From: Bacteroidota bacterium | GTDB taxonomy: Bacteria; Bacteroidota; Bacteroidia; Bacteroidales; F082 | Length of the DNA: 64,000 nucleotides | Direction: 5' to 3' | NCBI GenBank assembly: GCA_018830105.1 | Contig: JAHJTC010000014.1 | Location: 1 to 64,000, forward strand | Part shown: one piece after another, positions 27,070 through 35,714 of the stretch | Layout: each line of letters opens with the position of its first letter | Position numbering within the stretch: position 1 is the stretch's first letter | Program-made: the position numbers and the translations under genes | Notes under the pieces: model-generated | Seen by the model: only the letters and a program-made list of their open reading frames with translations | What the model was told of the DNA's origin: nothing | Databases searched by the model: none

Positions 27070-28011
27070 TCATTTTTTTTGATTTAAGCTTTTTATCGCC
27101 CTCTTCGGGCTTCTGTCAATCTTGTATAAACCCCAGTGTTTTTCGGGCTCAAGGGGTTCGGGCGAGCCTTTCCAGTATTCGTCAAAGGCTTCGAAGAAAA
27201 AGCAGAGGATGTTATTTTCATCAGCCCATTCCATGAGCCTTTCAAAATAAATTTTCTGAAACTCTTCGTTCACGTTTTCCGGATTGATACCCCTGCCGTT
27301 CGAATTTGTTGCCCATCCGGCTTCGGTAATTACGACCGCTTTATCAGGAAATTTTTTTGCAACGGCAGCATAATTTGCTATGGTATAATCCAGTGATTCA
27401 GAGATATGTTTGTATTCCCAAACGGGATAGGTGTGTATGGAAATAAAATCCACAGCAGCAGCCAGGTTTTCCAGCTTGAAGAGCCAAGGCAGGTAATTTT
27501 CGCAGAAACTGACCGGCTGCTTTACCTTGTCTTTAACCAGCTGAACATAATGCTGCACTTTCGATTCGGGCACATAATGGTCCGTCCATTCCACACAGGC
27601 CTCGTTACCAACAGATAAAGCAAATATGATTTGCTCATTTTTCTGTGCCATGCCAATCAGCTGCTGAACTTTACGCAGGTTTTCTGCTTTATTATTCTCA
27701 AGCTGCTCTTCAGTATAAACTCCTCCGTTCCAGGGACAGTTAAAATTATTCATCTCGGCATTGATGTATGCTCCCAGCATGATTTTTAGATCCAGCTTCT
27801 CTTTTTGAATCACATCAAGTACGGTTGAAGCATGCTGATCGCAATCAAAAAGCCGCAGGTATTTCCAGTGTTTGCTGAGCAATAGCAGATCCTCCTTCAC
27901 TTCCTCATACGAAGGATAAATCCCGCCCGGTTGTTGACCTTCGCGGAAACCCGAATAACAAATTGCGCGTCCTTTCGGGAGGTTCAGTTCTTTATAGATG
28001 TTTATTGCCAT
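27070..28011 (-). CDS. GH17 glucan hydrolase without signal peptide
   Basis: The 313-residue protein is a GH17 (clan GH-A) beta-1,3-glucanase-type barrel. Acid/base Glu137 is in LSVGNEACVEW and nucleophile Glu230 in VVITEAGWATN; further family text is FISIHTYPVWEYK, FFFEAFDEYWKG and HWGLYKIDR. There is no signal peptide or lipobox, so it should be cytoplasmic, unlike classical secreted laminarinases. It overlaps the upstream GH17 gene by 20 bases. With the symporter and phosphorylase of the same operon it probably acts on imported beta-1,3-oligoglucans. Hydrolysis versus transglycosylation cannot be decided. Confidence 0.85.
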   Translation of the reverse strand: MAINIYKELNLPKGRAICYSGFREGQQPGGIYPSYEEVKEDLLLLSKHWKYLRLFDCDQHASTVLDVIQKEKLDLKIMLGAYINAEMNNFNCPWNGGVYTEEQLENNKAENLRKVQQLIGMAQKNEQIIFALSVGNEACVEWTDHYVPESKVQHYVQLVKDKVKQPVSFCENYLPWLFKLENLAAAVDFISIHTYPVWEYKHISESLDYTIANYAAVAKKFPDKAVVITEAGWATNSNGRGINPENVNEEFQKIYFERLMEWADENNILCFFFEAFDEYWKGSPEPLEPEKHWGLYKIDRSPKRAIKSLNQKK

Positions 28012-28912
28012 ATTTCAATTTTTCTTTAGCATCCCACAATCCCCAATACGCCCCTACTTCGCCTTCTGCGCCAACTTTCCAGGCCTCATCAAAGGATGAA
28101 AAATAGAAAACAGGCACTTCTTCGTCCATTGACCACAATTGGGTGTTGATGAAGTATTTTAAAGCATTGATGTAGGAGGGGTGCGAATTTCCCAGACTTT
28201 CGCCTTTCGATGGCCAGCCGGTTTCGGTGATAATAACAGGCTTGCCCTTAGCGGCGGCAGTAGCCTGTGCAAACATGCTTTGCATATGCGACAAGGCGTA
28301 TTCATGGGAAGTGCCTTCCCAGAAAGGATAACAATTGGTCAAAATCACATCACAGGCGTCAGCGATTGCCGGGCGCTCCGTAAATTCGTAATAAGCATCA
28401 ACGTAGCCGACAGGAACATCAGGAATGGCTTTTTTAACCCGCTGTATTTGCGCAATCAATTCCTCTTCTGTAAGGTCATTTCTATAAAGCACTTCATTAC
28501 CCACTACGGCAATGTCAACCAGTCCTTCTTTTGCTAATTGGATCAAACCCTGTATTTCGGCCTCATTTTTATCCGCTTCCTTGCCCAGCCAGGCACCAGC
28601 CAGTGTTTTGATGCCCAATTCTTTGGCAACTCTTGGCACCAGTTCATTACCTTCGATACACGAAAACGAACGAATCCATTTGATGTAGGGTTTCAAAATA
28701 GTTAACCTTCTTCTGATTTGTGTTTCGGTGATGATGTCGCCTGGCTTTTGTTGTTCGGCATACATGCTGAAACAAAGGCCATGAATGCCACCTTGCAAAA
28801 TCTCAAGAAACAGCAGCTCCAAATCTTCTTTGGATTCAACATCAGGGTATTTATCCCTGAGCTGACTTGCCACCTCCTTATAGCTTAAAAATTTTTCCGA
28901 TCTGAATGACAT
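27992..28912 (-). CDS. GH17-like glucan hydrolase, second cytoplasmic copy
   Basis: The 306-residue protein is a second GH17 barrel, with acid/base Glu140 in IAVVGNEVLYRND and nucleophile Glu230 in VIITETGWPSKGES. The latter is closer to the plant/proteobacterial GH17 signature than its neighbour's. An N-terminal extension (SEKFLSYKEVASQLRDKYPD) precedes the barrel, and no signal peptide is visible. It is strongly diverged from the adjacent GH17, which points to a different chain-length preference or linkage rather than recent duplication. The 20-base overlap with the next gene implies co-translation. Confidence 0.83.
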   Translation of the reverse strand: MSFRSEKFLSYKEVASQLRDKYPDVESKEDLELLFLEILQGGIHGLCFSMYAEQQKPGDIITETQIRRRLTILKPYIKWIRSFSCIEGNELVPRVAKELGIKTLAGAWLGKEADKNEAEIQGLIQLAKEGLVDIAVVGNEVLYRNDLTEEELIAQIQRVKKAIPDVPVGYVDAYYEFTERPAIADACDVILTNCYPFWEGTSHEYALSHMQSMFAQATAAAKGKPVIITETGWPSKGESLGNSHPSYINALKYFINTQLWSMDEEVPVFYFSSFDEAWKVGAEGEVGAYWGLWDAKEKLKYGNKHL

Positions 28913-28965
28913 AATGTTTTAGGTTATAATGTTTTAAATAATTTATTTATGCTACTCTGATGGCC

Positions 28966-30396
28966 TTAAAGTTCGCCTCTGCGCTTAACGAGTTCATCTT
29001 TTATATTGCGGGCTTTTTCTTCGGTGAGGTCATATTTCCACATTACCACAATGGCCAGTCCGGCTGTAATTGCTGGGACAAAAATATCTGCCAGACGCAG
29101 GTTGGTGATGGTGTCTGCCGTCTGAATGGTTTCATTTTGGTCAAAACCAACCAGTTTGAGCACTAATCCGCCCAATACGAGGGCAAGACCTTGTCCGAGT
29201 TTTACCATCCACCAATAAATGGCACCAAAAGTGCCCTCTTTGCGTGGCATGCCATTGGCCAGCTCATCAAGGTCGCACACATCGGCTGTCATACTCATCA
29301 TGAGTGTAAAAAGGCCTCCAATACCAAATACCATCAAAGGCAGTGGCATGAACATCAACCAGGGATTATCCGGATTGAACCCCCACCACTTCAGGCCGTA
29401 TCCTACGATAGAAAGAAAAGTAGCAACGATAAAAGCATCGCGTTTGCCCCACTTATTTGCCATCCAGGTAATTACAGGAATAATCAGAAAGGCTGTTGCC
29501 ACTGCACTGATCGTCGAAAACCAGGCCGGCCAGGTGCCAGCTAATCCATAATCGCCTCTGAACATATAAAATACGATGATGAAATAACTGAAAGAGGCTA
29601 CCATTTGAAAACCATTGAACACCAAAAAAGTTGCCCCACACAGTCTGACAAAGGCAGCGTGTTTAAAAACCTGCGCCATACCTTTGAGCAGGCCTTTGAA
29701 GTTTTTGGCGATATTTTTAAAGGTCAGGTCATCCCTGTTAGAAAGGTTGGCCTGATCAATTTCCTTGCAAACGAGGGCGGGCATAATTCCCAGAAGCATA
29801 CAAACTCCACCAACAATAATCGATAACTGGCGCACGCCAATAGCCTGTGTCTCGAATAAATCAGGATTGGCAATAATCACCCAAAACCAAGGCACAATCA
29901 TCCAGGCTATCTGGCCGATCGTCTGCGAAAAACCCATCAGCCGCGTTCTTTCGTTGTAATCCGAGGTCATTTCGTAGCCCAATCCAATCAGTGGTGTCGA
30001 GAACATGGTATTTCCGATGAGGTAAACCATCGAAAGGATCAAAAAATACCAGAAATTATACATTTGAGTATTGTCCGGATTCAGTTGCCAGAGCACCGCA
30101 AAAAGAACGCCACTCAGGATGGCTCCTATGAAAATATAGGGCTTTCTTCGGCCATATTTTGATTTTGTGTTATCCGAGATATAACCCATAATGGGATCGG
30201 TGATGGCATCAAAAAAGCGTGGCAAGCCCCCTAAAAGCCCGGCCAGAAATGGATCCATGCCAAAAGCTGTGAGCAGAAAAAAGGCGAAAACACCCAGTGA
30301 GCCGGGTAAGAGGTTGTTGACAAGATGACCAGCTCCAAATGCTGCTTTCTCCAGCAAAGGCACTTTGTCTTTCGTTAATGTTCTTTTTTCAGACAT
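28966..30396 (-). CDS. GPH-family sugar symporter 1
   Basis: The 476-residue inner-membrane protein belongs to the glycoside-pentoside-hexuronide:cation symporters (MelB superfamily of MFS). It has about 12 transmembrane segments. Family motifs: AITDPIMGYISDNTKSKYGRRKPYIF split over loop 2-3 (DPxxGxxxDxT..GRRRP), GYEMTSDYNERTRLMGF, and TADVCDLDELANGMPRKEGTFGA in the late loop. It lies directly before the two cytoplasmic GH17 genes, so beta-1,3-oligoglucans or laminaribiose are plausible substrates; that is inference from context. Confidence 0.85.
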   Translation of the reverse strand: MSEKRTLTKDKVPLLEKAAFGAGHLVNNLLPGSLGVFAFFLLTAFGMDPFLAGLLGGLPRFFDAITDPIMGYISDNTKSKYGRRKPYIFIGAILSGVLFAVLWQLNPDNTQMYNFWYFLILSMVYLIGNTMFSTPLIGLGYEMTSDYNERTRLMGFSQTIGQIAWMIVPWFWVIIANPDLFETQAIGVRQLSIIVGGVCMLLGIMPALVCKEIDQANLSNRDDLTFKNIAKNFKGLLKGMAQVFKHAAFVRLCGATFLVFNGFQMVASFSYFIIVFYMFRGDYGLAGTWPAWFSTISAVATAFLIIPVITWMANKWGKRDAFIVATFLSIVGYGLKWWGFNPDNPWLMFMPLPLMVFGIGGLFTLMMSMTADVCDLDELANGMPRKEGTFGAIYWWMVKLGQGLALVLGGLVLKLVGFDQNETIQTADTITNLRLADIFVPAITAGLAIVVMWKYDLTEEKARNIKDELVKRRGEL

Positions 30397-30407
30397 TGTG
30401 TAAATGT

Positions 30408-31925
30408 TTATTGATTCGTTTTGGATAAATTGGCAGCTGGAATAATTACTGTTTGAATCGCTTTGGCACTTATGCTAAAAGCCACAGTCTTACTATCCAA
30501 AGTGAGTTGAATAGCCTTTTCTGTTTCTTCCGGATTGAAAATTACTACGGCAATATTCCCGTCAGGGTTTTGAGCAGCAGTAGCCATAATACTTTCATCT
30601 TTCAGCTCAAATCCAATGCGGACGGCTCCGGGACGGATAAACCTGCTGAAATGTGCCAGGGTATGATAAAGTGGTGTGAGATAAACTTCATCCTTATCCG
30701 GATCAACAATTACGGGCGCCACACACCAGTTGTTAGCCCAGTTGGGGCCACCTTGCCTGTCGAGTACCATGTTCCAGTCGACCCAACCATCCACCTGATT
30801 ATTCAAACAACCGATGATATCGCGTGCATAGCGAAACACGGGTACATATTTGGGATGCAGATGCTTTTGATCTTCCGGCGCCCAATCCCAACCCCAATCT
30901 GTAGCTTCCTTCGACCAGTACCAGGCATCATCCTGCCAATGTGGAACTTCTGCATCCACGCAGGCCTCCGTATTAATCAAATGCTTTCCGGGCGCTTTAT
31001 TATGGGCATATTGCAGTGACTCAGGAAAGTAATCATAGGTGCTTGCATACCAGTGCACGGCAGTGCCATCATAAAACTGTGCTGCCTCGGGATCTCCATA
31101 CATCACATCCACCCAATGTTTGAGCTCTTCGCCGCGGTTTTGGTCAAAACCCAACAGCATTACTGCATGACCATCATCACGCAGGCGCGGGCCGAGATGG
31201 TTTTTTACAAATTCGTTCATCTCTTCGGGCGTATAATGCATGCTCTCCCAGTTACTATCATTGCCAAGCGGCTCATTCTCAACTGTAAAGCCCCAGATAT
31301 CAATTCCTTCAGCTTTGTAAGCATCCACATATTTTGAGAAAAACAAAGCCCAGGAGTCGTAATATTCGGGCAAGAGTTTGCCCCCGCGCCAGTCTTTGTT
31401 GTCTTTCATCCAAATGGGTGCTGTCCAGGGAGATGCGATAATCTTAAACCCATCTTTGGAAATAGCCATGGCCTCTTTGATCATCGGGATAATATCATCG
31501 CGATCTTCGTCAATCGAAAAATGCTCGAGTTCGAGGTCTCCTTCAACTGGGGCGTAGGAGTAATTTCCAAGCGAAAAATCGCTCGAGTTCATGTGCGTGC
31601 GTGTGAGGGAATAACGGGCGCCCGTTTCACCAAAATACGCTTCAAGCACTTTTGCCCGGTTTTCATTGCTAAGCTGATTGAGCAGGTATGCCGAGGCTTC
31701 GGTAAATGAGCCGCCAAAACCGGTAATGTTTTGAAACTTTTCTGCCGGTTTCAGATTTAGGGCAATTTTGTCACCGGAGACTTTGGAAATCTCTTTTTTT
31801 GTCAGCTTGTTGCCACTTGCTGAGGTTTCAATAACCTCCACTTGAAGTGTGTTTTCTTCAGAACATGCAGTTGAAATCAACATGGCCATTACAATTAGTA
31901 ATTTGAATACTTTATTTATCATCAT
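30408..31925 (-). CDS. GH30 lipoprotein glycosidase
   Basis: The 505-residue protein has a lipobox (MLISTAC, Cys21). Residues 45-430 form the GH30 barrel: FQNITGFGGSFTEASAYLL, LTRTHMNSSDFSLGNY, IIASPWTAPIWMK, acid/base Glu218 in FTVENEPLGND, HWYASTYDY, nucleophile Glu320 in LINTEACVD. Residues 430-500 form the C-terminal beta-sandwich typical of GH30 (RPGAVRIGFELKD, NIAVVIFNPE). The family includes beta-1,6-glucanases and beta-glucosidases. In laminarin loci GH30 removes beta-1,6 branches, the likely job here. Anchored in the periplasm or at the surface. Confidence 0.88.
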   Translation of the reverse strand: MMINKVFKLLIVMAMLISTACSEENTLQVEVIETSASGNKLTKKEISKVSGDKIALNLKPAEKFQNITGFGGSFTEASAYLLNQLSNENRAKVLEAYFGETGARYSLTRTHMNSSDFSLGNYSYAPVEGDLELEHFSIDEDRDDIIPMIKEAMAISKDGFKIIASPWTAPIWMKDNKDWRGGKLLPEYYDSWALFFSKYVDAYKAEGIDIWGFTVENEPLGNDSNWESMHYTPEEMNEFVKNHLGPRLRDDGHAVMLLGFDQNRGEELKHWVDVMYGDPEAAQFYDGTAVHWYASTYDYFPESLQYAHNKAPGKHLINTEACVDAEVPHWQDDAWYWSKEATDWGWDWAPEDQKHLHPKYVPVFRYARDIIGCLNNQVDGWVDWNMVLDRQGGPNWANNWCVAPVIVDPDKDEVYLTPLYHTLAHFSRFIRPGAVRIGFELKDESIMATAAQNPDGNIAVVIFNPEETEKAIQLTLDSKTVAFSISAKAIQTVIIPAANLSKTNQ

Positions 31926-31936
31926 GACTGTATGGT

Positions 31937-33235
31937 TTATTGGTTTTTTATTGATTCAGACAAAATAAGCGAAGGCGGTACATGAACATTTTGCATCAGT
32001 TTAAGCTTGTCGCCTCCAAAACTTTTAACAATCGGTTTCCCATCGCGGCTAAGCCCTTCAAATACGCCCTTGTCCACCAGATCCCAGATGCCAAACTTTG
32101 CTTCCGCATTGAGGTTGATCAAACCAAAATGATTTTCGGAACCCATGGGGTTGCCGGCATCTTTCCATTTTTCGTCAAAGGCTTCAAAGTAAAAACAAGT
32201 GATTCCGGCTTCATTCGTCCATTCGCGCATGAGATTGTAGTAAAGTCCGGCCTTGTATTCGTCCACGGCGCGGCTGCCTTCGATGCCATATTGACCATCG
32301 GAAAGACTAGCCCAGCCCGTTTCGCCGATATGCACAGGTTTTTCTGCACCAATGCTTTGCATATAATCCACCACACTTTGATATTGTGCTTTGGCATAGT
32401 CTCTTGAACGAACCATCGCCTTCCTAATTTGCGCTTTCTCCGGCAAATCCTGTTCCGCTTCCGGAACAAACCAGAAATCCGGATTGTAGTGGGTGTCGTG
32501 CATCGGATAGGTATGCATTGATATAAAATCCACGGCATGAATCAGCTTATGGAGGTCTTCCACATGGTAGGAACTGTCTCCTCCGCCCCAGCTGGCAAAA
32601 TTATCGGAGCTGGTGATCCAGAGCGTTGCAGGTAATGCGCCGTCCAGTTTAAGTTCCTGTAAATAATCTACCCATGTCAGGATGATGGCGGGTTCTACGT
32701 AATAATTCCATGCCCAATGCACCATAGCTTCGTTACCGACTGCAATAATTTTCACGATATCGGGATATTTTTGGGTCAATTCAACCGCGCGTGCTATTTC
32801 GGTTGCATTGGCTTCGCTTTCCTTATTCCGGATTCGGTTTGGCAATTCGGTCCATGCATTTTTGCAGTCGATCCAGGCGCCCAGCATGACATACATTTCA
32901 AAATCAGGCGTTTCTTTCTTAAGTTGGCTGATGGCTTCCAACAAATTCGCAGCTTCGTCGTAATGCACATTATAGGTGCGCAACAATTTGATGCCCATGG
33001 CTTCCAGTATGCGTAAATCCTCTTTAAGCTGCCCGATCGTTGGCTGAACGTCGCGGCTGTTTTCGCGGTAGCCGCCATAGCTTATGGCTTGATAAGCAGG
33101 GTTTCCTAAGATTTCTGCTGCTGTTCTGTCTTTATTTATTGACCCATCGCTGCAGGAAGAAATAAGCAATACGAGCAAGAAAAGCACGAACGATAGGCTT
33201 ACTTTGTGAAAAATATGGTGTTTCTTGCGCTTCAT
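31937..33235 (-). CDS. GH17 lipoprotein
   Basis: The 432-residue protein has a lipobox (LLISSC, Cys28), so it is a periplasmic or surface lipoprotein. The GH17 barrel spans about 45-400, with acid/base Glu169 in IIAVGNEAMVHW, nucleophile Glu305 in VHIGETGWASLSD, VDFISMHTYPMHDTHY, and CFYFEAFDEKWKDAG. It has an insertion around residues 240-300 (WFVPEAEQDLPEKAQIRK) that the other GH17 copies lack. It is expected to cleave beta-1,3-glucan outside the cytoplasm. It starts 3 bases downstream of the second symporter gene. Confidence 0.86.
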   Translation of the reverse strand: MKRKKHHIFHKVSLSFVLFLLVLLISSCSDGSINKDRTAAEILGNPAYQAISYGGYRENSRDVQPTIGQLKEDLRILEAMGIKLLRTYNVHYDEAANLLEAISQLKKETPDFEMYVMLGAWIDCKNAWTELPNRIRNKESEANATEIARAVELTQKYPDIVKIIAVGNEAMVHWAWNYYVEPAIILTWVDYLQELKLDGALPATLWITSSDNFASWGGGDSSYHVEDLHKLIHAVDFISMHTYPMHDTHYNPDFWFVPEAEQDLPEKAQIRKAMVRSRDYAKAQYQSVVDYMQSIGAEKPVHIGETGWASLSDGQYGIEGSRAVDEYKAGLYYNLMREWTNEAGITCFYFEAFDEKWKDAGNPMGSENHFGLINLNAEAKFGIWDLVDKGVFEGLSRDGKPIVKSFGGDKLKLMQNVHVPPSLILSESIKNQ

Positions 33236-33238
33236 GAT

Positions 33239-34615
33239 CTATTTGTTTTCTGTTGACGTTATGGAATCGTTTGCCCTACGATTCTCAAGATCAGTTTCCA
33301 TTTGCAGACAGGTTTTTTGGTCGATGGCATAATAGAACAACAAAATGGCACACGACATATACAAAATACCCGGAATGACAGAAATCATCAGTTTGATGCC
33401 ATTGATTGAAGTGTCTGATTGTATTTCGTTGGGCACAAAATGAAAGAGTGCCAGCAACCATCCTGCAAGTGCTCCGCCGATTCCCCATCCGGCCTTTTGG
33501 GCAAAGGTGGCAGCAGAAAAAACCAATCCGGTAGCCCTGCGGCCAAATTTCCATTCGCTGTAATCTGCTGTATCGGCAAGCATGGTCCAAAGTAAGGGCA
33601 CAGCCGGCGCATAGGTGAATTTTGCTAGGATATTCAGGCCATGCAACAGAAAAACATCATCTTTTCCGGGCAGGTAAATCAGAATAAAAAACAGACCCGA
33701 AAGCAAGGAACTTCCCATATAAACATTTCGCTTGCCAAATTTTTTCGCCAGGGGTTTTGACAATGGTATGCCGGCAATTAATGCTACCGTTCCGATCACA
33801 TTAAAAAGCTGCACACTTTGCTCGTCGCCTGTAAAATATTTGAAATAATATGCGATTGACAGGTTCTGCAACGCAAACATGATAAAGGAAACGATTCCAA
33901 CAAAAAAGAGGATAACCCAGGGCTTGTTACTGAACAGGTTTTTGAAGTCGGCCCGGAGATCTTGTCTCTGCGCTGCAGGAGGCTTAACGCGTTCACGGGT
34001 TGTTTTAAAAGTGATGAGAAACAAGACCAAACTGATTATCGCAAAGAGTGTTACGGTGTATTGATAGCCTTTGGCCGTATCGTCGCCACCAAAAAATCCG
34101 GCAAGGTAGAGGGCAGTTCCCGTTACGATAAATTGGCCGGCAAATGCAAAAATAAAACGGTACGAATTGAGTCCTGCACGTTCATAAGAATTAGCTGTCA
34201 TAACAGCACCCAGCGAAGAATAGGGCAGGTTGATGGCCGTAAAAACAGTCATCAAAAGGAAATAGGTGACTCCGGCATAAATCACTTTGCCGGTTTCGCT
34301 GAAGTCAGGAGTTGTGAAAGTTAGCACAGCCAAAACGCTGTAGGGCAGCGCCATCCAAAGCAGATATGGTCGAAACTTACCCCAGCGCGTATTGGTGCGG
34401 TCGGCTATCACACCCATCAAAGGATCACTTACCATATCCCAAACACGTGCAATCAACATGATGGTACCCGCCGCTGCCGCACTAATACCAAAGGTATCGG
34501 TGTAAAATATCAAAATCCAGAATCCTACCATGTCCCACACAAAGTGCGAAGCGGTATCGCCCAGGCCATACCCAATTTTTTCTTTGATGGAGAGCTTGCC
34601 GGTTGCTTTACTCAT
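33239..34615 (-). CDS. GPH-family sugar symporter 2
   Basis: I choose the ATG at 34615 (458 residues), which overlaps the upstream stop as ATGAGTAA; an in-frame ATG at 34642 would overlap by 35 bases. It is a MelB-superfamily cation:sugar symporter with about 12 membrane segments. Motifs: KIGYGLGDTASHFVWDM, RVWDMVSDPLMGVIADRTNTRWGKFRPY in parts, ANSYERAGLNSYRF, and MLADTADYSEWKFGRRATGLVFS. Of XynP/YicJ type, it is clearly different from symporter 1. The two may take up different glucan fragments. Confidence 0.85.
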   Translation of the reverse strand: MSKATGKLSIKEKIGYGLGDTASHFVWDMVGFWILIFYTDTFGISAAAAGTIMLIARVWDMVSDPLMGVIADRTNTRWGKFRPYLLWMALPYSVLAVLTFTTPDFSETGKVIYAGVTYFLLMTVFTAINLPYSSLGAVMTANSYERAGLNSYRFIFAFAGQFIVTGTALYLAGFFGGDDTAKGYQYTVTLFAIISLVLFLITFKTTRERVKPPAAQRQDLRADFKNLFSNKPWVILFFVGIVSFIMFALQNLSIAYYFKYFTGDEQSVQLFNVIGTVALIAGIPLSKPLAKKFGKRNVYMGSSLLSGLFFILIYLPGKDDVFLLHGLNILAKFTYAPAVPLLWTMLADTADYSEWKFGRRATGLVFSAATFAQKAGWGIGGALAGWLLALFHFVPNEIQSDTSINGIKLMISVIPGILYMSCAILLFYYAIDQKTCLQMETDLENRRANDSITSTENK

Positions 34616-35714
34616 TTGAGTTTGTATTCTTGGGTTTTTCAATCAAACTTTCCAAAAGGCTTACTACTTGTTTGGGTGTTCTGTCCACTTTAAAAACTCC
34701 CCAGTGCTTTTCGGCACCCAGTGGGTCAGCAGGATTGCCTTTCCAGTCTTCGTCAAAGGCTTCAAAAATGAAGGTTGTTATATTGTTTCGGTTTGCCCAT
34801 TGCAACAATGCTTCCGTATAGGTTGTTTGTTTTGCTTCGCTTGCCCTTTCTCCAAACTCGGAAGCTGTGGTTGCCCAACCGGCTTCTGAAATCACAATGG
34901 GTGCTTCGGGCAGCGCCTGCATCACTTCCAGCACATTTTCGATGCTGTAAGCCATCGCTTCATCAATGTCTTTGTTTTCCCAAATAGGATACACATGAAT
35001 AGAAACGAAGTCAACAGCTTCAGCCAGTTCCTTGCCATGATCAGCCCACCATTTGTAATTATCAGCCACAGTAACAGGCTGTTCGATACTTTCCTGCACC
35101 CGTTTCACATAAGTGATGATAGTGTCAGTGTCAACCATGTGGTCGTTCCATTCCACAAGGGCTTCATTGCCAACATTCACTGCCACGATGATGTCTTTAT
35201 AAATGTTGGCAAGTTCAATGCCTTTAGCTATTTCAGCCGTATTTTTCACTTTATTTTCATCAAGCACCTGCTGAGGAATAGGCTCGGTGAGCCATTCGCA
35301 GGTTTCGTGCGCACTCAGTTCGGCCCTGAGCCAAATACCTTGCATCACTTTAATATCCAAACCATATTGCCGTATCACTTCCAGCACCATTTGGCTATTT
35401 TCTTCGCAATCATAAAGCCTGATCAACCTGAAAGGTGTTTTCTTAATGAGCAGTTGCAGGTCTTCATAAATTTCTTCATACGAGGGATTTACTGCTCCGG
35501 CTCCCCGGTCGGGGTGCTGGCCGGTCCTGAAACCGGAATAACATACTGCTGCTGAATATCCTTCAAGGAGCTGTTCGGCTGTTTGCAAGCTGCTTTCTTT
35601 TTTGTTTTCGGTATTTTGTTGCTCCATTTTCTGTGATTGATCGCAGGCAGATAAACCCAATAAAGTGGCTACCATAAACAGCAAGATGAATTTAAGTTTG
35701 TAGTCCGTTTTCAT
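34608..35714 (-). CDS. GH17 lipoprotein, second extracytoplasmic copy
   Basis: The 368-residue protein has a lipobox (LGLSAC, Cys24). The GH17 barrel spans ~50-360, with acid/base Glu184 in VNVGNEALVEWND, nucleophile Glu277 in IVISEAGWATTAS, FVSIHVYPIWENKD, and FIFEAFDEDWKGNP. It is closest in text to the signal-less GH17 at 27070-28011 (shared YSGFR.GQ.P start, PSYEE, GNEA.VEW.DH, HWGV/LYKVDR end). The pair may therefore be an exported and a cytoplasmic version of one enzyme. It overlaps the phosphorylase gene by 4 bases and the symporter gene by 8. Confidence 0.86.
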   Translation of the reverse strand: MKTDYKLKFILLFMVATLLGLSACDQSQKMEQQNTENKKESSLQTAEQLLEGYSAAVCYSGFRTGQHPDRGAGAVNPSYEEIYEDLQLLIKKTPFRLIRLYDCEENSQMVLEVIRQYGLDIKVMQGIWLRAELSAHETCEWLTEPIPQQVLDENKVKNTAEIAKGIELANIYKDIIVAVNVGNEALVEWNDHMVDTDTIITYVKRVQESIEQPVTVADNYKWWADHGKELAEAVDFVSIHVYPIWENKDIDEAMAYSIENVLEVMQALPEAPIVISEAGWATTASEFGERASEAKQTTYTEALLQWANRNNITTFIFEAFDEDWKGNPADPLGAEKHWGVFKVDRTPKQVVSLLESLIEKPKNTNSNE

